Source of the DNA: Anaerocolumna sp. MB42-C2
Lineage (GTDB): Bacteria; Bacillota; Clostridia; Lachnospirales; Lachnospiraceae
Direction: 5' to 3'
Length of the DNA: 64,000 bases
NCBI RefSeq assembly: GCF_030913705.1
Contig: NZ_CP133190.1
Coordinates: 2,743,501-2,807,500 of the forward strand
The notes beneath the pieces are model-generated. The model did no database searches, was not told the origin of the DNA, and saw only the letters and a list, made by a program, of their open reading frames with translations. The position numbers and the translations under genes were made by a program. Below are positions 54,846 to 64,000 of this stretch, piece by piece (the first letter of the stretch is position 1; each line of letters starts with the position of its first letter).

Positions 54846-56081
54846 ATGTTCCAATTTGAATCACACAATAAACGAAATATGGATGAGACTGTGGATAAAA
54901 AGGCGTTACTATTCGGTCTTATGTCTGTGTTTCTTTGCGGAATCGGCTTCACTATTATAACACCTGTCGTCCCGTTCTTAGTGCAGCCTTATATAAACAA
55001 TCCGGACGAGCAGACTATCGCCGTTACCCTGCTGACTTCTGTTTATGCAGTCTGCGTTTTTTTTGCGGCTCCCGGGCTTGGAGCTTTAAGCGACAGATAT
55101 GGCCGTCGTCCGGTACTTTTAGTATGCCTTTTGGGTTCCGCCGCCGGATACTTAGTTTTTGGAATAGGCGGTGCTCTATGGATACTATTTGCCGGACGTA
55201 TAATAGATGGCATAACAGGAGGAACCATAAGCACTATCTTTGCATATTTTGCAGACATCACTCCCAGAGAGCAGCGTACCAAATATTTTGGCTGGATGAG
55301 TGCAGTGGTCGGTGTCGGCACTGTTATCGGACCTACTCTGGGCGGATTACTTGCCAGGTTCGGTTATTCAGTACCCCTGTATTTTGGTGCAATCATAACT
55401 TTATTAAATGTTATTTATGGGTTCTTTTTTATGCCTGAGAGTCTTCATGAAGACAATAGACTGAATAAGATTACCTTTGTCAGGCTGAATCCATTTATAC
55501 AACTTGCAGATGTACTTTCCATGAAAAATTTAAAAAGGCTGCTTGTCGCGGCATTTTTGCTTTGGATTCCAAGTGGATCTTTACAGGCAGTTTTTTCACA
55601 ATTTACTATGGATACTTTCAGCTGGAAGCCTGCATTAATTGGACTAATGTTTTCAATCATAGGCATCCAGGACATCATCTCACAAGGTTTTATCATGCCA
55701 AGACTTTTGAATAAAATCAGTGATAAACAGATAGCACTTCTTGGAATGGCCTCAGAAATTATAGGTTACAGTTTTATTGCGGCATCCGCTTTATTCTCCT
55801 TCTATCCCTTTGTTATTGCCGGAATGTTTATCTTTGGTTTTGGTGATTCCATCTTCGGACCCTCCCTCAACGGGATGGTCTCTAAGTCTGCCGACTCCGG
55901 TGAACAAGGAAGAATTCAGGGAGGAAGCCAAGCGATTCAAGCTTTAGCAAAAATAATCGGGCCTGTCATCGGAGGTCGAATCTATGTATCACTCGGGTCT
56001 GCCGCACCCGCTTTTATGGGTGTGGCGCTTATAGCAGCTGCAATACCGGTTCTGTATAAGAGCACGAATGCAACCATGTAA
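54846..56081 (+). CDS. MFS transporter (drug/metabolite efflux type)
   Basis: 411 residues. The start at 54846 (MFQFESHNKRN) follows GAGAGGAG; the longer frame from 54786 overlaps the promoter. About twelve membrane segments and MFS motif A GALSDRYGRRPVLLV between segments 2 and 3. The upstream MarR gene and paired operators point to substrate-induced efflux. Substrate unknown. Confidence 0.85.
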   Translation: MFQFESHNKRNMDETVDKKALLFGLMSVFLCGIGFTIITPVVPFLVQPYINNPDEQTIAVTLLTSVYAVCVFFAAPGLGALSDRYGRRPVLLVCLLGSAAGYLVFGIGGALWILFAGRIIDGITGGTISTIFAYFADITPREQRTKYFGWMSAVVGVGTVIGPTLGGLLARFGYSVPLYFGAIITLLNVIYGFFFMPESLHEDNRLNKITFVRLNPFIQLADVLSMKNLKRLLVAAFLLWIPSGSLQAVFSQFTMDTFSWKPALIGLMFSIIGIQDIISQGFIMPRLLNKISDKQIALLGMASEIIGYSFIAASALFSFYPFVIAGMFIFGFGDSIFGPSLNGMVSKSADSGEQGRIQGGSQAIQALAKIIGPVIGGRIYVSLGSAAPAFMGVALIAAAIPVLYKSTNATM

Positions 56082-56163
56082 ACGTTACCGTTTCCTTACG
56101 GTTAAACTATAACATTGATACACTAAAGGATAGTTTCTTCATAAATTCAGGCCCACTACAAAA

Positions 56164-56199
56164 GTCGGCATCTTTGCTATTTGCAAAGTGCCGGCCTTT
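56164..56199 (-). terminator. Terminator of the GH31 operon
   Basis: Minus-strand hairpin GCCGGCACTTTGCA / GCAAAGATGCCGAC with a few T residues after it, just past the GH31 stop. It can also stop MFS transcription from the other side. Confidence 0.75.
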
Positions 56200-56205
56200 C
56201 ATAAA

Positions 56206-58209
56206 TTAACGGATTTTTAATTTACTTTCTTCTTTTATAAAAAGCGGTATCTGCTCTATTGGTGCATCCACAGAAATTGTTAGTCCGCCGGTATAAGTTC
56301 TGCCGGTCCATATATGCTTCCACTGTAACCCGGCCGGCAGATAAACTTCCCTCTGCCTTTGATTCTCATATAAGATAGGTGCAACCAGAACATCGCTGCC
56401 AAATAAGAATTCGTCCTCCACTTCCCAGGTATGTTTATCCTGGGGAAATTCATAGAATAGGGTTCTCATAACGGGTGTCCCTTTTTCGTGAGCTTCTTTC
56501 ATTAAGCTTCTCGTATATTCTCTCATGTTTTCTCTGATCTGTAAGTATTCCTTACAGATTTCATAAGCTTCTTCACCAAAGGACCATACTTCATTGTCCG
56601 CACCGGAAAGACAAGTTGCACCGCCTGTGGTACCATACTGTGGTTTCATAGGCTGCCTTTCACCATGTAATCTCATAACAGGACAGAACGTGCCGTATTG
56701 GAACCAGCGCACTAAGAGTTCCCTGAACTTTGGATCATCCGGATTGCCCCCATGAAAGCCGCCGATATCTGTGGTAAACCAGGGGATTCCTGCTAACCCC
56801 ATATTAAGCCCAGCCGCCAGCTGGTTTCTTAAGCTGAAGAAGCTGGAATGGATATCTCCTGACCATACCAAAGCGCCATACTTTTGGGATCCGGCCCAGG
56901 CGCATCGGAGCAGATTCACGATATTTTCCTGTCCTGCAGCTTTCATGCCATCATAAAAGGTTTTGGCATACATTTTAGGATAAACATTACCGATCTGTAC
57001 ATTCGGTCCCAGGTGATAACGGTAATTATCAAAATCATATACAGAATATTCCGGTTCTGCTTCATCCAGCCAGAATAATTTAATGCCCTTATCGTAATAA
57101 TTCTGTTTTGCTTTATTCCATACATAGTCCCTTGCTTCCGGATTTGTGGCGTCATAATGTACGGTATTTCCCTGAAAAGGCATAACGATTCGAAATCCTC
57201 GGTCCGTTCGGATTAAATAACCGTTCTCTTTCATCTCCTGGAAGTTTTCGCTGCGGTAATCCACAGTCGGCCAGATTGATACCATCAGCTCAATTCCCAT
57301 TTCCTTAAGTTCCGCTATCATAGCATCCGGGTCCGGCCAATAGGTTAAGTCAAATTTCCAATCTCCCTGGGTGGGCCAGTGAAAATAGTCGATAACGATT
57401 ACATCGATCGGGAGCTTTCTCCTCTTGTATTCTCTGGCAATGGATAATAATTCTTCCTGGGTCTGATATCGTAATTTACACTGCCAGAATCCAAGACCAT
57501 ACTCCGGCATCATAGGCACTTTACCGGTAACACCCGCATAAGCCTCTTCGATTTCCGCCGGGCTGTCACCTGCGGTGATCCAATAATCCAATATCTTGGA
57601 GGACATGGCATACCAGGTTGTTATATTTTTACCAAAGGTTACACGCCCAACTGCGGGATTATTCCATAGGAAACCATATCCTAAGGAGGAAAGCGCAAAA
57701 GGAACGGATGCCTGGGAATTTCTCTGGGCTAACTCCAAATCAACCCCTTTTAAGTCCAAATACGGCTGCTGATATTGTCCCATACCGTAGATTTTTTCTT
57801 TCGGATTGGATACAAATCTCATGGAAAGCTCATAATCTCCGCCTGGGATTGGTTTAAACTCTCTGGCTTCAATTCCTAACGCGCTGCAATAATCCGCATG
57901 TAAATCAAGGCGGTTTCTGATGTATTCGTCTAACAGAACTTCCCCTTTTTGATTATAGAAAGTCATTCGTCCGTAATTTGAAATCGTAGCTTTAATTTTA
58001 CCGTTTACAATAGTAGCCAGTTTTTCCGTGATGGTAATGTCTGTTACACATTTTTCAACTGATTCCGATAATGCCCAGTCTTCTAAAGGCATTTCCGCCA
58101 TTTTGGTGGAACGTACCCGAAAACTGTTTTTTCCCCAGGGTTCGATCCACAACTTTTCCGCATCATAACGAAAAACTAACTTATTTCCTTCTTTTCTAAA
58201 ACAACTCAT
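56206..58209 (-). CDS. Glycoside hydrolase family 31 (alpha-xylosidase/alpha-glucosidase)
   Basis: 667 residues, cytoplasmic. N-terminal beta-sandwich, then a TIM barrel: YGMGQYQQPYLDLKG, FWQCKLRYQTQEEL and IDYFHWPTQGDWKFD. Nucleophile Asp382 in KLFWLDEAEPE and acid/base Asp452 in WSGDIHSS. FWLDEAEPE-type motifs are common in alpha-xylosidases, favouring an alpha-xyloside or similar oligosaccharide; alpha-glucosidase cannot be excluded. It lies 12 bases after the inner-membrane permease gene, so imported sugar is cut inside the cell. Confidence 0.88.
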   Translation of the reverse strand: MSCFRKEGNKLVFRYDAEKLWIEPWGKNSFRVRSTKMAEMPLEDWALSESVEKCVTDITITEKLATIVNGKIKATISNYGRMTFYNQKGEVLLDEYIRNRLDLHADYCSALGIEAREFKPIPGGDYELSMRFVSNPKEKIYGMGQYQQPYLDLKGVDLELAQRNSQASVPFALSSLGYGFLWNNPAVGRVTFGKNITTWYAMSSKILDYWITAGDSPAEIEEAYAGVTGKVPMMPEYGLGFWQCKLRYQTQEELLSIAREYKRRKLPIDVIVIDYFHWPTQGDWKFDLTYWPDPDAMIAELKEMGIELMVSIWPTVDYRSENFQEMKENGYLIRTDRGFRIVMPFQGNTVHYDATNPEARDYVWNKAKQNYYDKGIKLFWLDEAEPEYSVYDFDNYRYHLGPNVQIGNVYPKMYAKTFYDGMKAAGQENIVNLLRCAWAGSQKYGALVWSGDIHSSFFSLRNQLAAGLNMGLAGIPWFTTDIGGFHGGNPDDPKFRELLVRWFQYGTFCPVMRLHGERQPMKPQYGTTGGATCLSGADNEVWSFGEEAYEICKEYLQIRENMREYTRSLMKEAHEKGTPVMRTLFYEFPQDKHTWEVEDEFLFGSDVLVAPILYENQRQREVYLPAGLQWKHIWTGRTYTGGLTISVDAPIEQIPLFIKEESKLKIR

Positions 58210-58221
58210 AGTATCCTCCCT

Positions 58222-59058
58222 TTATCCTTTTACGGAACCGCTGACCAGTCCGCTGACAATATGCTTTTGCATGGTGACGAAAATAATACACGTGGGTAAT
58301 ATTAAAAGCACCCCATAAGCCATAATACTGTTCCATTTTGTTCCGTACTGGTTCATAAAATTATAAATCGCCGACGTCATAGGCCGCATATCTGCTCTTG
58401 TATTAAAAGTCATGGAATATGCCAGATCATTCCATGACATGACAAAGCTAAAACATCCTGCCGTAATCACTGCCGGTTTCGTAATCGGTATGGCAATTCT
58501 AATAAATGAAGTAAACGCATTACATCCGTCTATCTTAGCCGAATCTTCCAATTCCTTCGGCATACTTAAAAAATTTGGCCTTAATAAAAGAATCGTAAAA
58601 GGGATGGAAATTGTGGCTGTAGATAAAATCGGCGCAAAGTATGTATTTAATAAACCCATTTTGGAAAATGTTAAAAATAATGGAGTCAATACCAGCGATG
58701 CAGGCAGCATCTGAGTTATTAAAAATATAAGCACAAAAAATTTCATACCCTTTACCCTGAACCTTGCCAGACCGTAACCGGCAGGAATGGAGAGACACAA
58801 GGACAATATCATGGAACCACATGCTATAATAACAGAATTCTTCAGTGGACCCATTAAGTTGGCTATTTGATCCTCATATGCTTTTAATGTAAACTTTTGA
58901 GGCCAAAATGTCGGTACACTTGAAAATATCTCACCATCCATCTTAAAAGAGTTAATTACAATCCAGTATATCGGAAAAAGGAAAAGGACTGCAATCAAAA
59001 TTCCGAAAATATTTAAGCCTATCTTTCGCTGTCTTTCATTCAAATGTAGTTTCTTCAT
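58222..59058 (-). CDS. CUT1 sugar ABC transporter permease, MalG-like
   Basis: 278 residues, six membrane segments. BPD_transp_1 EAA motif: ELEDSAKIDGCNAFTSFIRI (about 172-191). N-terminus MKKLHLNERQRKIGLN is cytoplasmic. Works with the permease encoded at 59439-60341; unusually, a hairpin-rich gap of 380 bases separates the two genes. No ATPase gene is present in this locus; a shared MsiK/MsmX-type ATPase elsewhere is likely. Confidence 0.9.
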   Translation of the reverse strand: MKKLHLNERQRKIGLNIFGILIAVLFLFPIYWIVINSFKMDGEIFSSVPTFWPQKFTLKAYEDQIANLMGPLKNSVIIACGSMILSLCLSIPAGYGLARFRVKGMKFFVLIFLITQMLPASLVLTPLFLTFSKMGLLNTYFAPILSTATISIPFTILLLRPNFLSMPKELEDSAKIDGCNAFTSFIRIAIPITKPAVITAGCFSFVMSWNDLAYSMTFNTRADMRPMTSAIYNFMNQYGTKWNSIMAYGVLLILPTCIIFVTMQKHIVSGLVSGSVKG

Positions 59059-59074
59059 ATTTTAACCCATAGTA

Positions 59075-59428
59075 TAACACATCTTCTCACAGATGTGTTA
59101 CTGCCATATAATAAAATGTGAACCAAGGTTACAGTTCAGCCTACGGCTGAATTGTAACTAATGATGCACAGAAATTATGCATTCCGCATAATTTCGCGCA
59201 TGTATATCTCGGGTTTTCTGTGACTTTCGCTTCGCTTCACTCACAAAAAACACCTCGCAGAGCCATAGGCTGAACTGCAACGAACCAAGTTTCACAGCTT
59301 GAACGAATCAATTTATGGCATTCCTTTCTTGTATTTTGTTTCACCCTAACGCCCATGCTTTTTGGGCATAAATCCCGAAGAATAGCGTCTTTTGCTATTC
59401 TTTTAATGGCTCGCATCTTTTTTGCGAG
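59075..59428. repeat. Cluster of hairpins between two permease genes
   Basis: In 354 bases: TAACACATCT/AGATGTGTTA (59075-59100), GTTACAGTTCAGCC with GGCTGAATTGTAAC (59128-59158), GAAATTATGC/GCATAATTTC (59171-59195), AAGAATAGC/GCTATTCTT (59378-59402) and CTCGC/GCGAG (59410-59428). A second CAGTTCAGCCTA-like arm near 59266-59281 can pair with the one at 59131. No credible gene. Probably an inserted repeat element that also adjusts expression within the operon. Confidence 0.75.
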
Positions 59429-59438
59429 ATTATTCACC

Positions 59439-60341
59439 CTATATTACCTCATCTTTTGAGATTGTTTTCAAATAAAGCAATGCTACCAGAAATAAGCATA
59501 CAAACAGTACATTGGCAACCGCCGCTCCCTCACCGAAATGGAACAACTGGAAAGATAATTTATACGAATAGGTTGACATAACCTCTGTAGCGTCTACCGG
59601 ACCTCCGCCTGTCATTACATAAACTAAATCAAAAACCTTAAAGGTATATACAAATCCCAGAACTAAAACGGACATAATAGTCGGTTTTAAAAGCGGTAAG
59701 GTTATTTTCATAAATCGTTGTACGGAACCTGCTCCGTCAATAGCAGCTGCCTCATATACTTCCGTTGATATATTATTTAATCCTGTGGTAAGAAGCAGCA
59801 TATTAAAAGGAATTCCGACCCAGGAATTGGCTATGATAAGTCCCCACATCGCCGTACCGCTCTGTATCAGCCATCCGATGGGCTTACTGATAAGATGCAG
59901 GTTCATAAGTATCATATTAATAATTCCGTTACCCTCTGCAAACATAAACTTAAATACCAGTGCAGTTACCGTAACCGGCAGCATCCAGCTGATTACGATA
60001 AAACCGCGGATGGGTTTTGATAATTTAAAATTTCTGGAGAAAAATAAGGCAAATAAAAATCCCAATGAAAATTGAAACACCAGGCAAAAAACAGTATAGA
60101 AAAACGTCTGTCTGACTGCCTTAAAAAAAGTCGGATCTGCCTTAATATTTTTATAATTATCCAGTCCGATCAGATCACGGGCCGTACTGGCAAGTGTTGT
60201 CGCCGTTACATCCTGGAAACTGATCAGCCAGTTATATACGATTGGATAACCGATAAATACTAACATATATAGCACTGCCGGTAAGATAAAACAATATCCG
60301 ATTAACTTTTCTTTTCTTTCTCTTTTTGACTGCATATTCAC
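59439..60341 (-). CDS. CUT1 sugar ABC transporter permease, MalF-like
   Basis: 300 residues, six membrane segments. EAA motif EVYEAAAIDGAGSVQRFMKI (about 193-212), preceded by AQSGTAMWGLI-like periplasmic sequence. Charged N-terminus MNMQSKRERKEKLIGY. It follows the binding-protein gene by 119 bases. Confidence 0.9.
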   Translation of the reverse strand: MNMQSKRERKEKLIGYCFILPAVLYMLVFIGYPIVYNWLISFQDVTATTLASTARDLIGLDNYKNIKADPTFFKAVRQTFFYTVFCLVFQFSLGFLFALFFSRNFKLSKPIRGFIVISWMLPVTVTALVFKFMFAEGNGIINMILMNLHLISKPIGWLIQSGTAMWGLIIANSWVGIPFNMLLLTTGLNNISTEVYEAAAIDGAGSVQRFMKITLPLLKPTIMSVLVLGFVYTFKVFDLVYVMTGGGPVDATEVMSTYSYKLSFQLFHFGEGAAVANVLFVCLFLVALLYLKTISKDEVI

Positions 60342-60460
60342 GTTCCTTTCCTAAATACCGGCTTAAAGCAGCTCTACTGCTTTCGATACTATAAAAGTCC
60401 CACCACCTTACAATTTGTTATTGTTTCCGTGATGAGACTTCTATTTCATAATACTTACTA

Positions 60461-61762
60461 CTATTCCGTCTCTGCTAATGCATCGATTTTCTTCTGTCCA
60501 TCTGCCATTGCTGTATCAACGTCTTTTTGTCCGGTTAATACTTCCTGTTCCGCAGTATAGATTGCCGCTGAGATTTCAGGCCATTTCGGAGAGGGGCCAC
60601 GGGATTGTGCGTCTTCCATTAATTCTGCAAATAATGCATTCTGCGGATCATCTTTAAACATTGCCTGAATATCAACATCAGATCTTGGTGAGAAACGACC
60701 GATTGCAGAACAAATCTTCTGTGAATTTTCTTTATTGGTCATATAAGTCAGGAAGGTCCAGGAAGCTTCAATATTGGCACCTTTACAGATACCTACATTC
60801 TCTCCGCCTAATACGGATGCATAAACACCGTCATCTGCTTTCGGAACTTTCGCAACTCCATACTTAAGATCAGGAGCATCTTCTGCTAATCCGGAGAACT
60901 GCCAGGGTCCGTTAATCATCATAGCTGCCTGACCGGAGGCGAACTGTTTCTCGGCATCAGCCTGTGTCCAGTTTACACATTCTTTGCTGATATATCCTTT
61001 TTCAGCCAGATTGCTTAAGTAAGTTAAAGATGCTTTGGAACCCTCTGATGTTAAGTCTGTTACACTGCCGCCGGAGGATAATAACCAGGGCATATATTGG
61101 AACGTTCCTTCTTCATTGCCGATTGCAGAAATAGCAAGCCCTTTTACGGTATCTGTTGTTAAGCTTTCACATGCTTTTTCTAATTCACTCCAGGTGGTCG
61201 GAACTTCTACTCCTGCTTTATCAAGCATTTCCTTATTATAGAACAGTCCCAGGCAATTATTACCCCAGGGAAGTCCGTAAAGCTTGCCTTCGTATTTACA
61301 GGAATTAAGGGAACCCTCTAAAAATTTTGCTTCATCCCAGGAATTATACAAATCTGTAATGTCTTCAAAAACTCCCATGGATGCATAAGAGTTATGATCC
61401 GGATTATCCACCATACCACAGTCCGGAAGTTCTCCGGATACAACACCGATGGTATACTGTTTCATAAGTTCATCCCTTGGTATGTACTGCGCTTTCACAT
61501 AGATTTCATTTTGAGACTTATTAAACTCATCCACTGCCGCCTGTACAAACTTCCCTTCTTTGTCCTCTGACATATAATGCCAGAATGTTATTTCCGTTTT
61601 TCCCTCACTACCGGCTGCCTCCCCACTTGCAGCTGTTTCCGTTGTTCCTGACTTTTCTGCCGTATCGGCAGTTCCGGTGGGAGTTTTTGTACCCCCGCTG
61701 CAGCCCATTAGCGTTACCACACTCATAGCGATTGCAAGAAATACCCCAAGTTTCTTTTTCAT
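60461..61762 (-). CDS. Sugar-binding lipoprotein of CUT1 ABC transporter
   Basis: 433 residues. Signal peptide MKKKLGVFLAIAMSVVTLMG with lipobox LMGC, then a Thr/Ala/Gly/Glu-rich linker. SBP_bac_1 domain: ITFWHYMSEDKEGKFVQAAV, LYGLPWGNNCLGLFYNKEML, FASGQAAMMINGPWQFSGLA. It brings an oligosaccharide to the two permeases; with the GH31 enzyme the likely ligand is an alpha-linked gluco- or xylo-oligosaccharide. Confidence 0.92.
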   Translation of the reverse strand: MKKKLGVFLAIAMSVVTLMGCSGGTKTPTGTADTAEKSGTTETAASGEAAGSEGKTEITFWHYMSEDKEGKFVQAAVDEFNKSQNEIYVKAQYIPRDELMKQYTIGVVSGELPDCGMVDNPDHNSYASMGVFEDITDLYNSWDEAKFLEGSLNSCKYEGKLYGLPWGNNCLGLFYNKEMLDKAGVEVPTTWSELEKACESLTTDTVKGLAISAIGNEEGTFQYMPWLLSSGGSVTDLTSEGSKASLTYLSNLAEKGYISKECVNWTQADAEKQFASGQAAMMINGPWQFSGLAEDAPDLKYGVAKVPKADDGVYASVLGGENVGICKGANIEASWTFLTYMTNKENSQKICSAIGRFSPRSDVDIQAMFKDDPQNALFAELMEDAQSRGPSPKWPEISAAIYTAEQEVLTGQKDVDTAMADGQKKIDALAETE

Positions 61763-61806
61763 AATGTACCTCCATTCATTTTGTTTGTATGTTTAGTATA
61801 CTATCT

Positions 61807-61829
61807 GTACCGATTAAAAAAAATCGTAC
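61807..61829. promoter_or_regulatory. Inverted repeat upstream of the binding-protein gene
   Basis: GTACCGATT and AATCGTAC arms around a short A-run, 45 bases upstream of the binding-protein start; a palindrome AGTATACT follows closer to the gene. Candidate site for the AraC-type response regulator encoded just upstream. Confidence 0.35.
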
Positions 61830-61887
61830 TATCTTAAAAAAAGTGTATAAAACTAAGGTTATCCGGTTCAGCTTATGAAAAACTATA

Positions 61888-62631
61888 CTAGTTTTTTATT
61901 TTTCCGCTCTCATTTAATACAAATTGCTTTGCCGAGACACCTGTGTATTCTTTAAATACCTTGGAGAAATACTTCTGATCCGGGTATCCCACTCTGCAGG
62001 CTACCTCATATATTTTTATATTGGTATTCCTTAAAAGTTCCTTCGCTTTCTCAATCCTTACCTTTTTCAGGTAATTTGAGAATGTGACTCCGGTTTCTTT
62101 GGTAAATAAAATACTGATATATTCCGGTGTAAGACGGTATTTGTCCACAAAATAATCCAGGCCCAGATGTTTCCCGTAATCCGTATCTATTTTATGTATC
62201 ATATCCGACACTACCTTAGAAAAACCGTTCTCAGATTCCTCTGTGTGCTCTTTCACTTCCGTCTTGGATTCTACCAGCTTACTTAACAGCTCCCGGACAT
62301 TGGTAATGGTAACCGGTTTTAGCAAATACTCTTTTACTCCCAGCCGTATTCCCTTTTGTGCATATTCAAAATTCGCATATCCGCTGAGTATAACAAACTT
62401 ACACTGTAATCCCAATTCTTTGGCCTTCTCTATCATCTGAAGACCGTCAAATTTGGGCATACTGATATCCGTGATCACAATATCCGGTTCCAGACTCTGT
62501 ATTAACTTTAATCCCTCATATCCATTCTCCGCTTCTGCAATTACCTTACAATCGGCGTTGACCTTTTCTATCAGATTGCCCAAACCTGTACGAATTCTAT
62601 ATTCATCTTCCACTACAATAATCTTTACCAT
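61888..62631 (-). CDS. Response regulator, YesN-type (receiver plus AraC HTH)
   Basis: 247 residues. Receiver domain: VVEDEYRIRTGL, phosphorylated Asp55 in IVITDISMPKFDG, Lys105 in YLLKPVT. C-terminal AraC/XylS helices: YGKHLGLDYFVDKYRLTPEY, KKVRIEKAKELLRNTNIKIY and VGYPDQKYFSKVFKEYTGVS. Paired with the kinase gene 20 bases upstream, and most probably activates the ABC transporter/GH31 genes downstream. Confidence 0.93.
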   Translation of the reverse strand: MVKIIVVEDEYRIRTGLGNLIEKVNADCKVIAEAENGYEGLKLIQSLEPDIVITDISMPKFDGLQMIEKAKELGLQCKFVILSGYANFEYAQKGIRLGVKEYLLKPVTITNVRELLSKLVESKTEVKEHTEESENGFSKVVSDMIHKIDTDYGKHLGLDYFVDKYRLTPEYISILFTKETGVTFSNYLKKVRIEKAKELLRNTNIKIYEVACRVGYPDQKYFSKVFKEYTGVSAKQFVLNESGKIKN

Positions 62632-62651
62632 ACCTTTACCTCTCTTTCCGC

Positions 62652-64000
62652 TCAGCTTACATCAGGTAATAGCATTATAAATTCTGTTCCTTCTCCAAAG
62701 GTACTAAATACACTTAATTCCGCTTTCCCGTGATAATAGATTTTAAGCCGGTTGACAATATTGCTGATACCGATACTGTTGCTGTTTAGGGGCCTGTCCT
62801 CACTTATTCCTGCCTGAATTTCCTTTAACTTCTCCTCTTCCATCCCCCTGCCGTTATCTTTTATACTGATATATAACCTGCCGTCTTCCATTACATAACT
62901 TTTTACAAAGATAAGTCCTCCCTCTTTTACATCTTCAAACGCGTGCAGGATGGTATTTTCTATTAACGGCTGTAAAAGCATCTTATAAACCGGAAAATCA
63001 TAGGCCTCCTCCTGAATATCATATTCACAGTCAAAAGAATAATGGAAACGGTCTCTTTGTAAAAAGATATATTTCCTTAACCAGCTGATTTCCGCACTAA
63101 GGAGCACTACCATGTCAATATTGGATACACTGTACCGTAAGAGACTTCCCAGCGTACCTAACATATCGCTGATTTCTTCTTCCCCATGTTCAATTGCCCT
63201 CCAGTTAATGGAATCTAAGGTATTATAAAGAAAATGGGGGTTTATCTGTGCTTCCAATGCTTTGATTTCAGCGTGTTTCTGACTTGTAACCGCTTCTTCT
63301 ATTTCTATATTTTTATGCTTTAACTTTTCTACCAGACGGTTAACTCTTCGTGTCATATAGTGAAACTGTCTTGCAATTACATACAATTCATCTTCTTTAT
63401 CAATCTCAACATTAATCTCCTCTCCCGGAGAACCTGCATATTTACCGATTCCCCTGGCGATCTTCGTAATTGTATTAATATATTTTCTGGAGATACAAAT
63501 CACAATCACAAAGAATAGTAGTGTAATAATTGCAGTTAACAGGATAACGATTTTTTCAAAAAAGTGGATATCCTTTAAATAAACCGCCTTATCTACCACA
63601 TTAATGATCTGCCATTTTGTGCCTTCAATATCACGTTTCCATTCCAAAAGATCCGACTTGTCGGAATACAACTGATTAATAACGTATTTATAGGATTTTG
63701 CAATATATTTATCCGAAGATTCTGCCAGGATTCTATTTTTTTCATCCACTATCAGTGTTTGTATTCCATCTTTTGGATTGCTTCCCTCATCAAATTCACC
63801 CTTTTCCTGATTAAAGAGTAAAATATAATCATCCAATGCCAGCAGCAAAATGCCGGTCTGCTTTTTTGATACAAGATTCCGCACCGGAAACCCCATGAGT
63901 ATTACATAATCTGCTCTGTTCTTAATCCTTGACAGATTAACAGCAGCCAGATAGCACAGACCCCCTTCTTCATTTACCGTTTGATAGAGTTTGTTTCGTT
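62652..64000 (-). CDS. Sensor histidine kinase, YesM-type, N-terminus beyond window
   Basis: Frame continues past the right edge, so at least 449 residues are visible and the start is missing; the Met at 63896 is internal. The visible part has an extracellular sensor region, a membrane segment near IVILLTAIITLLFFVIVICI, a HAMP-like linker, the His_kinase domain EAQINPHFLYNTLDSINWRA with the phospho-accepting His, and HATPase motifs LLQPLIENTILHAF and DNGRGM. YesM/LytS-type kinases sense extracellular carbohydrates together with AraC-type response regulators. Confidence 0.92.
   Translation of the reverse strand, partial: RNKLYQTVNEEGGLCYLAAVNLSRIKNRADYVILMGFPVRNLVSKKQTGILLLALDDYILLFNQEKGEFDEGSNPKDGIQTLIVDEKNRILAESSDKYIAKSYKYVINQLYSDKSDLLEWKRDIEGTKWQIINVVDKAVYLKDIHFFEKIVILLTAIITLLFFVIVICISRKYINTITKIARGIGKYAGSPGEEINVEIDKEDELYVIARQFHYMTRRVNRLVEKLKHKNIEIEEAVTSQKHAEIKALEAQINPHFLYNTLDSINWRAIEHGEEEISDMLGTLGSLLRYSVSNIDMVVLLSAEISWLRKYIFLQRDRFHYSFDCEYDIQEEAYDFPVYKMLLQPLIENTILHAFEDVKEGGLIFVKSYVMEDGRLYISIKDNGRGMEEEKLKEIQAGISEDRPLNSNSIGISNIVNRLKIYYHGKAELSVFSTFGEGTEFIMLLPDVS

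Noticed and set aside
59237..59437. 66-codon minus-strand ORF between the permease genes
   Set aside because: It runs through several hairpin arms, so its translation is dictated by the repeats; no ribosome site and no coding-like composition.

Overview
The window is low-GC DNA with strong AGGAGG-type ribosome binding sites and good sigma-A and sigma-28 promoters. Its content is Firmicutes-like: CsrA/FliW control of flagellin, BmpA/NupOPQ nucleoside uptake, YesMN-type two-component control and a DeoR regulator. A motile clostridium of the Lachnospiraceae type fits best. That is an inference from gene content; no rRNA or tRNA gene is present.

Layout. 1-5.5 kb is a worn border region: a beta-propeller-like gene running off the left edge, a truncated copy of a TPR glycosyltransferase, a decayed ISL3 transposase, two overlapping small reading frames, an FkbM methyltransferase, and a direct repeat with a Spo0A-like box. 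5.5-23 kb is a flagellin glycosylation island. It has the pseudaminic acid genes pseB, pseG, pseC, pseF and pseI but no pseH; in its place sit an SHMT-like enzyme, a methyltransferase and an ATP-grasp ligase. It also holds several glycosyltransferases and a Maf/DUF115 protein. 23-35 kb is a late flagellar block read leftward: flgM, flgN, two flgK-like genes, flgL, fliW, csrA, flaG, fliD, fliS, a FliT-like gene and flagellin. 35-43 kb has lysA, a PHP phosphoesterase and a parE/parC pair separated by two fold-back elements. 43-51 kb is a deoxynucleoside uptake and salvage operon (deoC, deoD, nupNOPQ) with a divergent DeoR regulator. 51-56 kb has an HPr-like protein, a GDPD, an unknown protein with a PHP enzyme, and a MarR/MFS pair. 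56-64 kb is a carbohydrate locus: YesMN-like two-component system, CUT1 ABC transporter and GH31 glycosidase, with the kinase running off the right edge.

How it fits together. Sigma-28-type promoters precede flgM, flaG, flagellin and, notably, pseI, so sugar synthesis appears to be timed with filament synthesis. The flagellin leader has a CsrA-type hairpin and the window carries csrA and fliW, which fits the known FliW-CsrA-flagellin homeostasis loop. Pse enzymes would make the CMP-sugar, Maf and the glycosyltransferases would use it on flagellin, and FkbM and the SHMT/methyltransferase/ATP-grasp set could decorate it.

Most unusual points: the missing pseH with its possible replacement cassette, and several families of intergenic fold-back repeats (35.3, 40.3, 40.5, 43.0, 48.2, 51.0 and 59.1-59.4 kb).
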